This document shows positions 16,811 through 25,799 of a stretch of DNA of 64,000 bases, piece by piece; position 1 is the stretch's first letter, and each line of letters begins with the position of its first letter. The stretch lies in assembly GCF_008923365.1 (NCBI RefSeq), contig NZ_WBMR01000017.1, positions 20,065 through 84,064 on the forward strand, in the 5' to 3' direction. The notes under the pieces were generated by a model. That model was not told the origin of the DNA, did no database searches, and saw only the letters and a list, made by a program, of their open reading frames with translations. The position numbers were made by a program, and so were the translations under genes. The DNA is from Actinomadura montaniterrae. Lineage in GTDB: Bacteria > Actinomycetota > Actinomycetes > Streptosporangiales > Streptosporangiaceae.

Positions 16811-17533
16811 TTATTCGATCGCCGTGGTGTAGCGGAGAGCACCTGAGACGGGCATGTCGAACAGGCAGCAGATCCGGCGGATGTCGCCGTCGGCGTCGTG
16901 GATGTCGTGCAGGATCCGGTCTTGTCGCAGAGCCAACGGCGTGACGTTGAGGCGCACCCAGGGGTATTGCTTCCCGACGCCGGTGGTGCGGCGGGCGCTG
17001 CGCCGGTTGATGAGCAGGTGCGGATTCCTTGTCGCCGGCCAGGTGGCAGCCCGGTAATCGAGCCAGACGGCCAGACGTGCCAGGACCGGCGAGAGGGATG
17101 GAACGGCTGCCGACGGCGAGCCGTCCGTCCGTCGCTGATATCGCTGCGCATGAGGCGGCGGATCTGCGCGGCCGTAAGTGCATGAAACACCACGAGTGCG
17201 ACGGCGAGTGCCAAGCGAAACGTCCTGGCGGCAGCACAGGCACGCTCCGAGGGGTAGTGCGTGTGCCAAGCGGCAGGAGAAGCACCGCCAATCGGCGACG
17301 CGGTAGACGCCGTAGGCGAGGCACTCACGACACGATCCGGGATAGTGGGGAGATCTCGGATGGCACCGTTCACACAGGTCTTGACCGAAGGAGGCGACCG
17401 AGCCGAGCTGGCGGCATGGAGGCGGGGTGAACGGGGCCGCCTGGCAAGCACGCACAGCGGAAGTCGACACGCGGCCGGGTTCGAGCGACGCGATTCTGCT
17501 GGCACACCGTGCACTTTGGTGGCGGTCGCGTCA
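16811..17533 (-). pseudogene. Decayed zinc-finger recombinase-like gene
   Basis: The reading is spread over at least three frames. It begins with a GTG overlapping the end of the HTH gene and the Cys pairs KCTVCQQ and CACLPGG. After a frameshift near 17440 it continues with CERCH, CRECLAYG, CFSC and CLCC. A further shift gives ALVVFHALTAAQIRRLMRSD, and another gives RLAVWLDYRAATWPAT, NPHLLINRRSA and LRQDRILHDIHDADGDIRRI, ending at 16811. These are hallmarks of the Cys-rich recombinase-like protein encoded after an integrase and an HTH gene in many actinomycete elements. At least three frameshifts make it non-functional. Confidence 0.7.
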
Positions 17534-17806
17534 CAGCGGCGGCTCGGACCTGGGTCTGCCGAATCGTGGCTGGACGGTAGGACCGGCCGGTTCGCTGGTC
17601 GCCGCCTGTTCCTTGGACGGGCGGCGTGCCGCGACCTTGTCCGGCTCGCAGGTCAGCAGTGCCGCAGGGTCGCACTCGAGCACTGAGCAGATCACATCAA
17701 GATCGTCCAACCGGATGGTCGTGGGTGTGCCGGTCCACAGCGCTGACATCTTGCCCGCGCTGATGTCCAGCCCCGCCTCGGCGAGGAGCCGCCGCATCTC
17801 GGTGGA
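17531..17806 (-). pseudogene. HTH (XRE-type) regulator missing its N-terminus
   Basis: The remaining frame reads AKSTEMRRLLAEAGLDIS and then DLDVICSVLECDPAALL, the second half of a Cro/C1-type helix-turn-helix domain, followed by a polar tail. A possible ATG at 17797 would give 88 residues. The first helices expected in this family are missing and the frame runs straight into the truncated integrase, so a deletion has joined the two genes. Its TGA overlaps the start of the recombinase-like gene, as in intact versions of this triad. Confidence 0.65.
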
Positions 17807-17807
17807 C

Positions 17808-18215
17808 TTAGCGTGCCGTCGGGACGGTCGCGCGCCAGTGCGTGAACAAGGTCTCGACCTCGTCCTCCGACGGCGGCGCCCGAACCTGCCCGGTCATGGG
17901 GCCCGCGGGGCGGTTGTACCCACCGAGCGGCTGGTCGACGACGAATCCGGTCAGCGTGTTTATGTCGCCCTGGTAGCGGTCGATCACAAAGTCGTAGAAC
18001 TGGGCCAGCATTCCCGCCTTGGTCGCCCGGGTGCTCACCGACAGGCCAGTCCTGCGTTGTTCAACGAAGAACCGGTCCGCGTCCTCGCACGGCGCCGTCC
18101 ACAACAGGCCCGTCAGCGAGCGTACGAAGTCCACTAACGACGTTCGTGTGCTGGACACGTGCCGCAAGTCATCGGCGGATCGGCACTCTGAACGAACCCA
18201 GGTGTTGGGGGACAT
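17808..18215 (-). pseudogene. Truncated tyrosine recombinase (N-terminal part)
   Basis: About 135 codons remain from ATG 18215, showing the SAM-like core-binding domain of a phage-type integrase (FVRSLTGLLWTAPCEDADRF, STRATKAGMLAQFYDFVI, VRAPPSEDEVETLFTHWR). The frame ends in TAA at 17808-17810, where the catalytic domain should begin. All of the Arg-His-Arg-Tyr catalytic region is absent, so the gene cannot make an active recombinase. With the HTH and zinc-finger recombinase remnants it is the ghost of one mobile module. Confidence 0.75.
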
Positions 18216-18409
18216 CGACCATGAAATCCTCTGCCGGCAGGCACTGAGCCCGTCCGGCGCCGCCCCTCGCCGTTGGCGGGTTGCGTGTCGTTGGCCCCCT
18301 CGGACGGTCCTATGTGGAGTTCGTCGAGGGAGCGGCGACCGATCTCGAATCTCGGGACGGGCGCGACCCCTCAGATACAAGGCGACTCACTGGAAAGCGG
18401 AGGCAGGCC

Positions 18410-19021
18410 ATGCATTTCGACATCCGACGAGGCGCGGTGCTGCTCATGGCGCTGACCTCCCTGATGAGTGGATGCTCATCACCCGGCGACGACGACAAGG
18501 CGTCCGAAAAGTCCAGGCAGACGGTCGCCACACAGGAAGGCCAGGGGACGGGTGCCGGTGGGCCCAGCCCGGACGGCATCCCGGGTGGAGCTGGAGGCGG
18601 CGGTGCCGCTCCTACGGGCTCGCCAGTGGTCAGCGCCACATTCGACACCCCGAACTTCCCCGGCGGCAAGGTGGAGATCGCCATCATGGGACTTCAGGTG
18701 CGAGGCAAGCTGATGGTCCTCACGGTCCGGCTGACGCCGCACCTGCCGCAGGGGTCGACGGAGAAGACCAACCCGTACGAACTCAATGACGAGATACCGC
18801 TCGCTCCGGAGCTGATCGATACCGTCAATCTCAGGCGGTACGTGGTCGTCAAGGACAACCAGGAAAAGGAAGTGGAGTCCGATGACGTCACGCTCCCCAT
18901 CCACAATGAGCAGGCAGGGGTGGCGACCTACAGCTTCGCCGCCCCGCCCGCGAACGTGAAGTCACTGGACGTGCACTACGGTACGTGGCCGACTTTCACC
19001 AATGTGCCGGTCCAACGATGA
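18410..19021 (+). CDS. Lipoprotein of unknown function paired with an OmpA-domain protein
   Basis: The 203-residue protein starts with a lipoprotein signal (hydrophobic core, lipobox SLMSGC, Cys about residue 22), then a polar Gly/Pro-rich linker to about residue 75. A folded domain of about 125 residues follows, containing VLTVRLTPHLP and EKTNPYELND and ending in HYGTWPTFTNVPVQ. It is probably anchored to the outer membrane face. The domain was not recognised. GGAGG precedes the ATG by about 7 bases. Its TGA overlaps the ATG of the OmpA-type gene (ATGA), implying translational coupling and a shared function. A decayed inverted copy of the pair lies at 22850-23390. Confidence 0.75.
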   Translation: MHFDIRRGAVLLMALTSLMSGCSSPGDDDKASEKSRQTVATQEGQGTGAGGPSPDGIPGGAGGGGAAPTGSPVVSATFDTPNFPGGKVEIAIMGLQVRGKLMVLTVRLTPHLPQGSTEKTNPYELNDEIPLAPELIDTVNLRRYVVVKDNQEKEVESDDVTLPIHNEQAGVATYSFAAPPANVKSLDVHYGTWPTFTNVPVQR

Positions 19022-19587
19022 GAGCACGAGCCCTACAGCGAGCTTCCGTTGTCGTCGGCTTCCTCGCGGTCTTTTCCAGCGTCTCGGGAACAGCCAGCTC
19101 CGATCCGAGCGTCAATGACGTCAACATCCAGCAGTCCGTGCGGGCGATCGGGACCGATCGGTACGTCTACTCGATCGATGCGGGCACCTCCGTGCTGCCT
19201 CTGGAGACGGTGAAGAACGACGGCAAGCGCGTCACCATGCGCATCTCCGCGGACCTGCTCTTCGACTTCGACAAGGCCGACCTCACCGCCGCCGCCCGCA
19301 GGCGCATCTCCCAGCTGGCACCACAGTTGAAGAGCGCCGTCGGAGCGATCGAAGTTTCGGGGCACTCCGACTCCATCGGTGACCCGAGCTACAACCAGAC
19401 GCTCTCCCAGAAGCGCGCGGAGTCGGTCAAGAGCGAGATCGAACGGGTGCTGGGCGGCGGCAAGGAGATCAAGGCAACGGGATACGGTGAGAGCAAGCCG
19501 ATCGCTCCCAACCAGGTCGGAGGTAGGGACAACCCCGACGGCCGAGCACAGAACAGGCGTGTCGAGATCGAGTTCACGAAGCCTTGA
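19018..19587 (+). CDS. OmpA/MotB-domain peptidoglycan-binding protein
   Basis: The 189-residue protein has a signal peptide (VVVGFLAVFSSVSGTAS) and a short linker. A complete OmpA-like domain spans about 70-188: the start LLFDFDKADLTAAARRRIS, the core EVSGHSDSIGDPSYNQTLSQKRAE, and the end GRAQNRRVEIEF with the Asp and Arg that bind diaminopimelate. It should hold the attached complex to the cell wall. The start overlaps the preceding lipoprotein stop. In a cell without an outer membrane this domain probably anchors a surface or envelope-spanning complex, perhaps the secretion-like machine encoded around it. Confidence 0.88.
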   Translation: MRARALQRASVVVGFLAVFSSVSGTASSDPSVNDVNIQQSVRAIGTDRYVYSIDAGTSVLPLETVKNDGKRVTMRISADLLFDFDKADLTAAARRRISQLAPQLKSAVGAIEVSGHSDSIGDPSYNQTLSQKRAESVKSEIERVLGGGKEIKATGYGESKPIAPNQVGGRDNPDGRAQNRRVEIEFTKP

Positions 19588-19628
19588 CACGCATCTTCCG
19601 CGCGGCGCCCACCAGGGGGCCGAGTTCT

Positions 19629-20558
19629 TCAGCTGGTGGGCAGGAACTCTGGCCACTTGGCCAGCAACCAAGGGGATGCTGGCCCGGAGCGCTGCCAGGT
19701 CACGGTCGCGACGGCTATCACCGTCGTCCCGTCATGCAGTTCCCACTGCTGGGTTGCCGACGTACCGGAAGGATCCCCGACGGCGGACTTCGGATCGATG
19801 GTGAGGCCGGCGCCGGCCCAGCCTGAATAGATGGCCGCATGCAGGCGCTGGTTGTTGTAGTTGTACTGGCTGCGTTCCGCCACGCGGGCGATGCGGTTCA
19901 TGTCGCCAGAGCTGATCTCGGTTAGCACCGAGAGGCATCTTCCCGAAGGCGGTACCGAGTACGGCTTTGCCGACTGAGGGACGACCGGTGCCTGCGGGGC
20001 TTGCGACGGCGTCTGGGAGCGGGTGGCCCCGCTCTGCGCTTGTGTCCCCGTTCTGTGGCCGGGGCCTTGCGTGGCCACAGCGATGAGCAGGAGCAGAATC
20101 AGCCCTGCCGCGCCCGCGCCAATGGCGAGGAGCATCGACCGCCGGTTCTTCGCCGACCTGCGTGTCCTATCCCATTCCTCTTCAAGGGCAATCCCCGGCA
20201 GGAGGCTGCCCCCGCCTTCGGAGGCCTGCGTCCCGTGCTGGAGGGTTGGAGGCAGGAGGAGCGTGTCCACGCCGGCTCCCTGTCGGCTTCGTCCCGCGGC
20301 CTCCGGCTCTGCCCCTTGGGTGAACTCGGACGGGGCGGCGGGCCGCCAGGCCGCGCCGTCCTCCGGACCACGGCGGATGAAGGACTGGGTCATCGGGTCG
20401 ACTCGCCAGGTACGGCCGGCCGTGTCGACGACCTCGTGAAGCCGCAGCTCGCGCAGGGCGTCGTCGAGGTCGAGCGCTTCGGTCTCCACCTTGCGCGTCA
20501 GTTCGAGGAAGGTCGCCCACAGGTCGGCCAGCGGACCGTCGGGGATGGTCATGTTCAC
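19629..20558 (-). CDS. Single-pass membrane protein of unknown function
   Basis: The 309-residue product has a cytoplasmic-looking N-terminal region (1-80) with a short WRVDPMTQSFIRRGP motif and a variable linker. One strong membrane helix follows at about 143-165 (LLAIGAGAAGLILLLLIAVA), preceded by RRSAKNRR, so the C-terminal 140 residues are probably outside. That outer part contains a Thr/Gln/Pro-rich stretch, two Cys-poor blocks and several Trp, and it ends within 41 bases of the convergent OmpA gene. No known family was recognised. The GTG at 20558 is followed two codons later by an ATG that could also start it. Its location suggests a link to the envelope complex. Confidence 0.65.
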   Translation of the reverse strand: MNMTIPDGPLADLWATFLELTRKVETEALDLDDALRELRLHEVVDTAGRTWRVDPMTQSFIRRGPEDGAAWRPAAPSEFTQGAEPEAAGRSRQGAGVDTLLLPPTLQHGTQASEGGGSLLPGIALEEEWDRTRRSAKNRRSMLLAIGAGAAGLILLLLIAVATQGPGHRTGTQAQSGATRSQTPSQAPQAPVVPQSAKPYSVPPSGRCLSVLTEISSGDMNRIARVAERSQYNYNNQRLHAAIYSGWAGAGLTIDPKSAVGDPSGTSATQQWELHDGTTVIAVATVTWQRSGPASPWLLAKWPEFLPTS

Positions 20559-20734
20559 GTCGTGGCCCGCCTCTCACGTCGCCCGCATCCGCAGGTTGAC
20601 CGTCCTGCGGGCGCGCCGAATCGCAACGCGGACGCCTGCCCCGTGGGCTGCTTGCCGCTCACTGCCGTCGGTGGACGGTACGTGCGGAGCGCAGATTGCG
20701 TCTCGTTCGGATCCGGCGCAAGGACGAGGGTGTG

Positions 20735-21052
20735 ATGTTCGGTCATCTGATCGCGGCGTACAGGGTGGGGGCCACGGTCCGGCGACTCCTCTGGCTCGCC
20801 TTCTGGGGCGGGCGTGCCGTCGGCTATGCCGAGGCCCGCGAGACGGGCGTCTCGGAGCGCGAGGCGATCGAGGCCGTCACCAGCGGAATCGTCCTGCCGG
20901 ACTACAACAAGGCCCGGAAGGTCGCCACGCACCGCGAGATCCTTCAGGCGTACGCGACGACCGGTGACATCTTTGGTTATGCGTGCTATCGCACCCTGGG
21001 GGACGGCCACCAGGCGGCGATCAACGCGGTCGGTGAAGGGCTCCTCGGCTGA
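20735..21052 (+). CDS. Small protein of unknown function
   Basis: A 105-residue protein. Residues 9-27 (VGATVRRLLWLAFWGGRAVG) are moderately hydrophobic and could form a membrane-associated helix; the rest is soluble (VSEREAIEAVTSGIVLPDYNKARK, GDGHQAAINAVGEGLLG). The ATG at 20735 lies four bases after GAGGG. No family was recognised. It is divergent from the membrane protein at 19629-20558 and could belong to the same envelope-related group. Confidence 0.55.
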   Translation: MFGHLIAAYRVGATVRRLLWLAFWGGRAVGYAEARETGVSEREAIEAVTSGIVLPDYNKARKVATHREILQAYATTGDIFGYACYRTLGDGHQAAINAVGEGLLG

Positions 21053-21079
21053 GACGCCGCCCTCAGGGAGGGCCGGCGC

Positions 21080-21257
21080 TCGGCGGGGGCGGAACAGAGG
21101 CATGAAGATCTGATCGACCATTTCGGCGAGGGCCTCGTCGGAGATCTGGCCGGGGCCCGCCTGCGGGTACTAGTTCCAGAACAGAGTCACGGGCAGGGGC
21201 GCGAGACTCCTGGGCCGCTTCCCCGCGGGCGACGGCGCGGGCCAGCACGGTCAGCAT
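21080..21257 (-). pseudogene. TetR-type regulator fragment (C-terminal end)
   Basis: One frame gives TMLTVLARAVARGEAAQE and, after a frameshift and an in-frame stop, another gives ISDEALAEMVDQIFMPLFRP. Together they match the C-terminal end seen in many TetR-family regulators. No N-terminal DNA-binding part is present. It is a remnant only. Confidence 0.5.
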
Positions 21258-21514
21258 CGTGCCGGGCTCGCCCTGACCGAGTTCTTCCCGTAGCGACGGA
21301 TGTCCATGGTTGACAGCTCAGCCTTTATGGCGACTGTCAGAGGTGGCGACCGGGAGACCTTGGGGAGCACGGTCTCGGTCGTTCCCTCCGCCCCGCCTCT
21401 GCGTTTGCCCCCGTTGCGCAGGGGCGGGGCCACGCGACCACGAATGAGGTCCGCCGCCGCACCGTCACGACGGCGCCCGGACGGAGAACCGACACCTAGG
21501 ATCAGAAGGGGCGC

Positions 21515-22262
21515 ATGACCGGCTGGTTCCTCGTCGACGCGTTCTCCGAGCGGCCCTTCACGGGTAATCCCGCCGCTGTCGTCTTGCTCGAGGTTCCCTC
21601 GGACGGGGTATGGCTGCAGGCGACCGCCGCGGAGTTGCACCAGCCCCACCACCGCGTTCGTATGGCGTGAGGCGGACGCATAGGGCATTCGCTGGTTCAC
21701 GCCGACGCGGGAGCGCCGCTGTGTGGCCATGCCACCCTGGCCGCCGCCCATGTGCTGGGGCAGGACGAGATCGTCTTTCGCCGCGCTTCCGGGATCTTGA
21801 CCGTGTCCCGCGGCGACGGAAACATCTGGCTGGCCTTGGGGCCTGGTCCCCACGGCATGGGACCACGCCCCAAGGGACGTGCTCGAAGCGCTCGGGCTCA
21901 CCTCCGTCGCCGGATTCGTGAGCAACGACGACGATCACGTCATCCTGCTCGGCACTGCTGCGCTGGTGGAGGCGGTCCGGCCGGACATCCCGCGGATCCT
22001 CCGCCCGCCCGCCGGCCGCGTCACCGTCACCGCGCCTGGCGGCGCGCGCTGACTTAACCTCACGCGTCTTCGTGCCCGCCGTCGGGTGGGCCGAGGACCA
22101 CGTGACCGGTTCCGCCCACGCCGTTCTCGGTGCGCTATGAGCGGCCCGGCTCGGCCGCGTCCGGCTGGACGCCGTGCAGGCGTCGGCACGGCGGGAGAGG
22201 CTTGCGCTCCGGGTGAGTGACGACCACGTCCACGTCGGCGGCCATGCCATCACTACCAGCCA
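21515..22262 (+). pseudogene. Decayed PhzF-family gene
   Basis: The start reads MTGWFLVDAFSERPFTGNPA, the classic opening of PhzF-like epimerases/isomerases, including the catalytic-site region FTGNPA. The frame then shifts at least twice: the APLCGHATLAAAHVLG block is in another frame, followed by TVSRGDGNIWLALG, then LEALGLTSVAGFVSNDDDH, and a stop falls near 22053. A final DAVQASARRERLALRVSDDHVHVGGHA matches the end of the family. Several frameshifts and stops show it is no longer functional. Confidence 0.72.
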
Positions 22263-22424
22263 CGGCGTCTTTGCCTTCAATGGGCCGGCGCCGGCCACTG
22301 ACCGCACCGCCACCGACCGCTGCCAGGCCTCGACCGGCGGGCTCAACTCCCTCACGGTCCACTGGGCGCCCGGCCGTGCGGAGCTCAAGAGGGAGCTTCG
22401 TCCTGTATCTGTGATGTCAAGTGC

Positions 22425-22849
22425 TTCGCCAGGTGACAGTGGCCTCGCCGGTGAAACGGCGGCTCATAAGGTTGATCATTGCGACGTGGACCATGGCTTC
22501 GGATCGGGTCGGCAAGGTCTCGTAGTCGCGTGCCACGCGGCGGTGCAACATCAGCCAGCCGAACGTGCGCTCCACCACTCAGCGTCGCGGTATCGGCACG
22601 AATCCTTTGGTGGCGGGGTCGCGGCGGACGGCTTCAGGTCGATGCCCAGGGTGGCGGCATGGTCGATGGCCTTGGTGCGGTAGGCAGTGTCGGCCCATGT
22701 CCTGCTGATCGTCGGGTGTGTCGCGGCCACGCCGGCCAGCAGCTGCATGCCGGCGGTGCGGTCCGACACGCTGGCCGTCGAGCAGTAGTCCCAGGATGTC
22801 GACCAGGATGCTGCGCTTGCGGCCGACGATCTTCTTGGCGGCGTCGATG
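22425..22849 (-). pseudogene. IS5-family transposase fragment (C-terminal half)
   Basis: Pieces in different frames give KRSILVDILGLLL, then GVAATHPTISRTWADTAYRTK and GIDLKPS, then VVERTFGWLMLHRRVARDYE and MVHVAMINLMSRRFTGE. This is the end of an IS5-type DDE transposase, including the Glu helix. Stops and frameshifts interrupt it, and the N-terminal half and left end are missing. It directly abuts a decayed OmpA fragment, so the element landed in, or recombined into, that gene. Confidence 0.72.
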
Positions 22850-23390
22850 CTCTGGTCTTGCGCGCGGCGACGGTGAGGGCGGCCTTGTCGAAGCGCAGGA
22901 GGTCAGCGGAGATACGCGCGGTGAGGTGCTTGCCGTCCTTCTCCGCCGTCTGCAGCGGCAGCACGAAGGGACCGATCGCGATCGTGCGGCGAAGCTGTGG
23001 GACGCCACACCCGCCCGTTCGTCGTAGATGGGCGACATGACGTCGTCGGTCCGAAACTCCTTTTACTGCTTGTTCTTGACGACGGCGCACCGCTTCAGGT
23101 TGACGGTGTCGATCAACTCAGGCGAGCGATATCTCGTCATTGAGTCGTAAGGATTGGTCTTCTCAGGCGGCCCCTGGGGCAGGTGCAGCGTCAGCCGAAC
23201 CGTCAGGATCGCCAGCTTCCGCCATCGGACGACGAACAGCAGCTTAGGAGGGTGGCCAGCGCCGCGATGAGCACCATCCCTCATCGGACGTCGATTCGCA
23301 TGGCCTGCCTCCGTTTCCAGCGGTCGGGTCAGATCTGAGCGTTCGCGCCCGTCTCACCTTGTGAGATCGGTCGCCGACCCCCCGACGAAC
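22850..23390 (-). pseudogene. Decayed inverted copy of the lipoprotein-OmpA pair
   Basis: On the minus strand the DNA upstream of the intact lipoprotein and parts of both genes can be followed. The leader around GDRSHKVRRARTLR resembles GDRSRISGRARPLR at the intact copy. The lipoprotein segments LTVRLTLHLPQGPPEKTNPY, PELIDTVNLKRCAVVK and SPIYDERAGVASHSFAA match. OmpA-gene codons for VLPLQTAEKDGKHLTARIS and DLLRFDKAALTVAAR also match. Frameshifts and deletions, including loss of the OmpA signal peptide, separate the parts. It ends where the IS5 fragment begins. It is an old inverted duplication of 18340-19300. Confidence 0.75.
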
Positions 23391-24210
23391 ACCCGCCCAA
23401 GACCGTCCGAGACGCCCGCCAACAGACCGGACTGATCGGCTCTGGGCGATGGAGCACAAGAGGCCAGCCGCCCCCCAGGATGGTTCCGGGGCCGGGAGCA
23501 ACCTGCTCGGCTTCACGCTGCTCAGCGGCCACACGGCGACCTCCCCGCACGTGCTCCCCCACCGCAGCAAATATTCCTTCTCGTCGGTTGCCAGTTGCGG
23601 AGACTTACGGACTGTCCAGCAAAAGCGCAGAACCGTGCTCGGGAGGTGGCTCGTCTCGTCGATTCGGCTGTAACCGACGAGCGCCCCCTTCTGAAAGGGG
23701 GTCATCCATGATGCAAGTGGCGGGCGTGGCCCGAGCTCCGGAACTATTCGATGTCGGGCACCTGCTGAACCCGCCGGCTACGGGGGCGGGGCGCCTGCAA
23801 CAGCGACGGATCCGGTCGGCAGGCTCCTGTACGCGATCATGCTGGTCCCCCCTGTGCAAGCAGCCACAAGTCGGTGGCGATGTGCCGGTCGCAGCCGCCC
23901 CAGCCCTGCCTTCTGGTTCTCATCACGCAATAGAGGAGTCGACGCCTTCACCCTCGTTGGCCGACCGGGGCACCGAAGGATGCTGGTCGGCGCCCGGCCC
24001 GGTTGAACAGGACCGGTTGGACCCGTTGCGCGCATCCGTGCCTCCGAGCCGGCCGTCCGCCGGCGGGCCGCAGGCGTTTCCCAGAACATACGGCTGCGAG
24101 GCCTGCCGCAATGGACGATGCCACCGGAAAGCTCGTCAAGCCGCTGACGAGCTCGCAGAGCTCAGTTCACACGGCTGACCAGAAACTCGACGCATCACTC
24201 GGAGGCGTGA
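23391..24210. other. Region without a recognised gene before the membrane-channel genes
   Basis: This 820-base stretch has one long plus-strand frame beginning with ATG at 23708, but its composition is unconvincing and no domain was seen. A perfect seven-pair hairpin with a CTGA loop lies at 23684-23701 (CCCCCTT...AAGGGGG), just before that ATG; it could be a terminator or a translational element. The promoter of the VirB2-like gene at 24211 is probably in the last 200 bases. Confidence 0.4.
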
Positions 24211-24531
24211 ATGCTTGACACCGTGATCACTCGGACGGCCGGTCTGCTCCGTACGGCATACCTTGCCGCCCCGACCATCCCGAACCCCGGCGACGGCTCA
24301 GAGCCGCCATTCGGCCACCAGATCGAAACACTGCTCAAGTGGGCGATGTGGGGTGCCCTCTTCTGCTGTGTGGCGGGCTTCATCATCATCGGTGCGAGAA
24401 TGGGAATCCAGCACAAGAAGGGGGAGGGCGGAAGTCACATGGGAAGCTTGGCCATCGTCGGTTTCGGCTGCGTTCTCATTGTGACCGCGTACGCCATCGT
24501 CAGCAATCTAGCCGGAGCCGCGGGAGGCTGA
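24211..24531 (+). CDS. VirB2-like two-helix membrane protein
   Basis: The 106-residue product has an N-terminal segment that may be a signal (about 1-21), a short polar loop (PNPGDGSEPPFGHQ), and two membrane helices at about 43-63 and 78-101. A basic loop with KKGEGG lies between the helices. The size and layout are those of VirB2/TrbC pilin-like subunits of type IV secretion channels. Its helix-loop-helix module (LLKWAMWGALFCC, IIIGARMGIQHKKGE) closely resembles the C-terminal end of the protein at 27291-28355. GGAGG lies six bases before the ATG. It starts the run of channel genes that continues to VirB4. Confidence 0.7.
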   Translation: MLDTVITRTAGLLRTAYLAAPTIPNPGDGSEPPFGHQIETLLKWAMWGALFCCVAGFIIIGARMGIQHKKGEGGSHMGSLAIVGFGCVLIVTAYAIVSNLAGAAGG

Positions 24532-24697
24532 GCGTCCGCACAGTACCGCAGGGGTTCGCCACGCTCCTGATGCCGGAATTCGCACAGGTCGCATGCCTCG
24601 CTCGATGGCACGTTCCAACTGAGCGCCGCAATTGGACGATCGAGAGCGAGGCCCGATCAGATGATCCAACACCCTACCCAATGCCAGGAGGTAAACG

Positions 24698-25615
24698 ATG
24701 AGCGCAGACGACCTATGGGATTGGCTCTGCCGCAAACTCGTCATCTGGGCGCTTTCCAACCTCCAGACGCTCCTCACGTGGTGGTTGACCAGTGACGCAT
24801 ACAAGGTGCCGCTGACCGGAAAAAAGGGAGGCGTACTCTACGACCTTCGCACGCACATCAATTGGCTAACCGCAGTGATGGTCTTCGCCGGCTTTCTGGT
24901 CGCGGCCTTCCAAATTGCGATTCAACGCAACGGCAAACCCTTTCGAGATGTCCTCTCCCAATTTTTCTCATTGACAGTGATATCTCTCAGCGTGGTTACC
25001 ATCGCGAACCTTGCACTCATCCTCATGGACAGGTATTGCAACTGGATCATCACGGGCATGGAGCCGAAGAACAAGGACTGGATCAAGTACTGGGACGGCC
25101 ATTTGTTCGATTCCCTCAAGGACCCCGATGGATCGTCGTCCTTTATTGTCGCATTTTTCGCGCTGGCTGCGGCACTGGCCTCGGTGATCCAATTCGCGCT
25201 GATGTTCTTTCGTTCCGCCGTCCTCATAATCATCGTGGGCCTTCTTCCTCCAGTGGCCGCATCGAGGTTCACCTCATATGGGAACGCCGCGTATCGCAAG
25301 ATGGTCCATTGGGGGATCTCATTCTATCTGTTTCAGGGCGTTGCCGCAACGATCTACGGAGTGGCGCTAAAATTGCTGGCATCACCATATGAAGCCGATC
25401 ACCTTATGGGCCTAGCCCTGGTCGGCGGCGCCGTGTTCGCCCTTCCTGCGACCCTGCGCGCAGTGGCCCCTGGAGTTCCGGAAGACATGTCCTCCTTCGG
25501 CATACGTCAGGTCGGGCATTTCACCTCCGGCGGCACCGCCATAAATATCAGCAAGGGGCAAGGAATCTGGACTAGGTGGACGGGAATCGGCAGCGGGCCG
25601 AGGCGACAAAAATGA
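24698..25615 (+). CDS. TrbL/VirB6-like membrane protein, copy 1
   Basis: A 305-residue multi-spanning membrane protein. Strong hydrophobic segments are at about 53-72, 88-112, 149-168 and 170-190, with further ones at 211-232 and 244-262. The conserved start DLWDWLCRKLVIWALSNLQT and end GQGIWTRWTGIGSGP recur in the next gene. VirB6/TrbL-type proteins form the inner-membrane channel of type IV secretion systems. AGGAGGT lies six bases before the ATG. Codon use is visibly less G/C-biased than in the flanking housekeeping genes. It is followed 184 bases later by its paralogue. Confidence 0.78.
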   Translation: MSADDLWDWLCRKLVIWALSNLQTLLTWWLTSDAYKVPLTGKKGGVLYDLRTHINWLTAVMVFAGFLVAAFQIAIQRNGKPFRDVLSQFFSLTVISLSVVTIANLALILMDRYCNWIITGMEPKNKDWIKYWDGHLFDSLKDPDGSSSFIVAFFALAAALASVIQFALMFFRSAVLIIIVGLLPPVAASRFTSYGNAAYRKMVHWGISFYLFQGVAATIYGVALKLLASPYEADHLMGLALVGGAVFALPATLRAVAPGVPEDMSSFGIRQVGHFTSGGTAINISKGQGIWTRWTGIGSGPRRQK

Positions 25616-25799
25616 CGTGCCGTCGCTCTTCCGAGAAAGACGAACCGATGTGAACCATTGCCGTAACGCGCATTCGTGTTCGCTGCCGCATTCTTAGAGC
25701 GGAAGTTCGCGGCAAGACCTCCCGTCGAAGCGGGAAGGAGTCGGAACATCCAGTCTGATCACGTTTTGTGACATCTACATTGTTGGGAGATTGCTCAAG

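Noticed and set aside
23708..24178. Plus-strand frame of about 157 codons after a hairpin
   Set aside because: Low-complexity Pro/Arg/Ser composition and no recognised domain; not supported well enough to call a gene.
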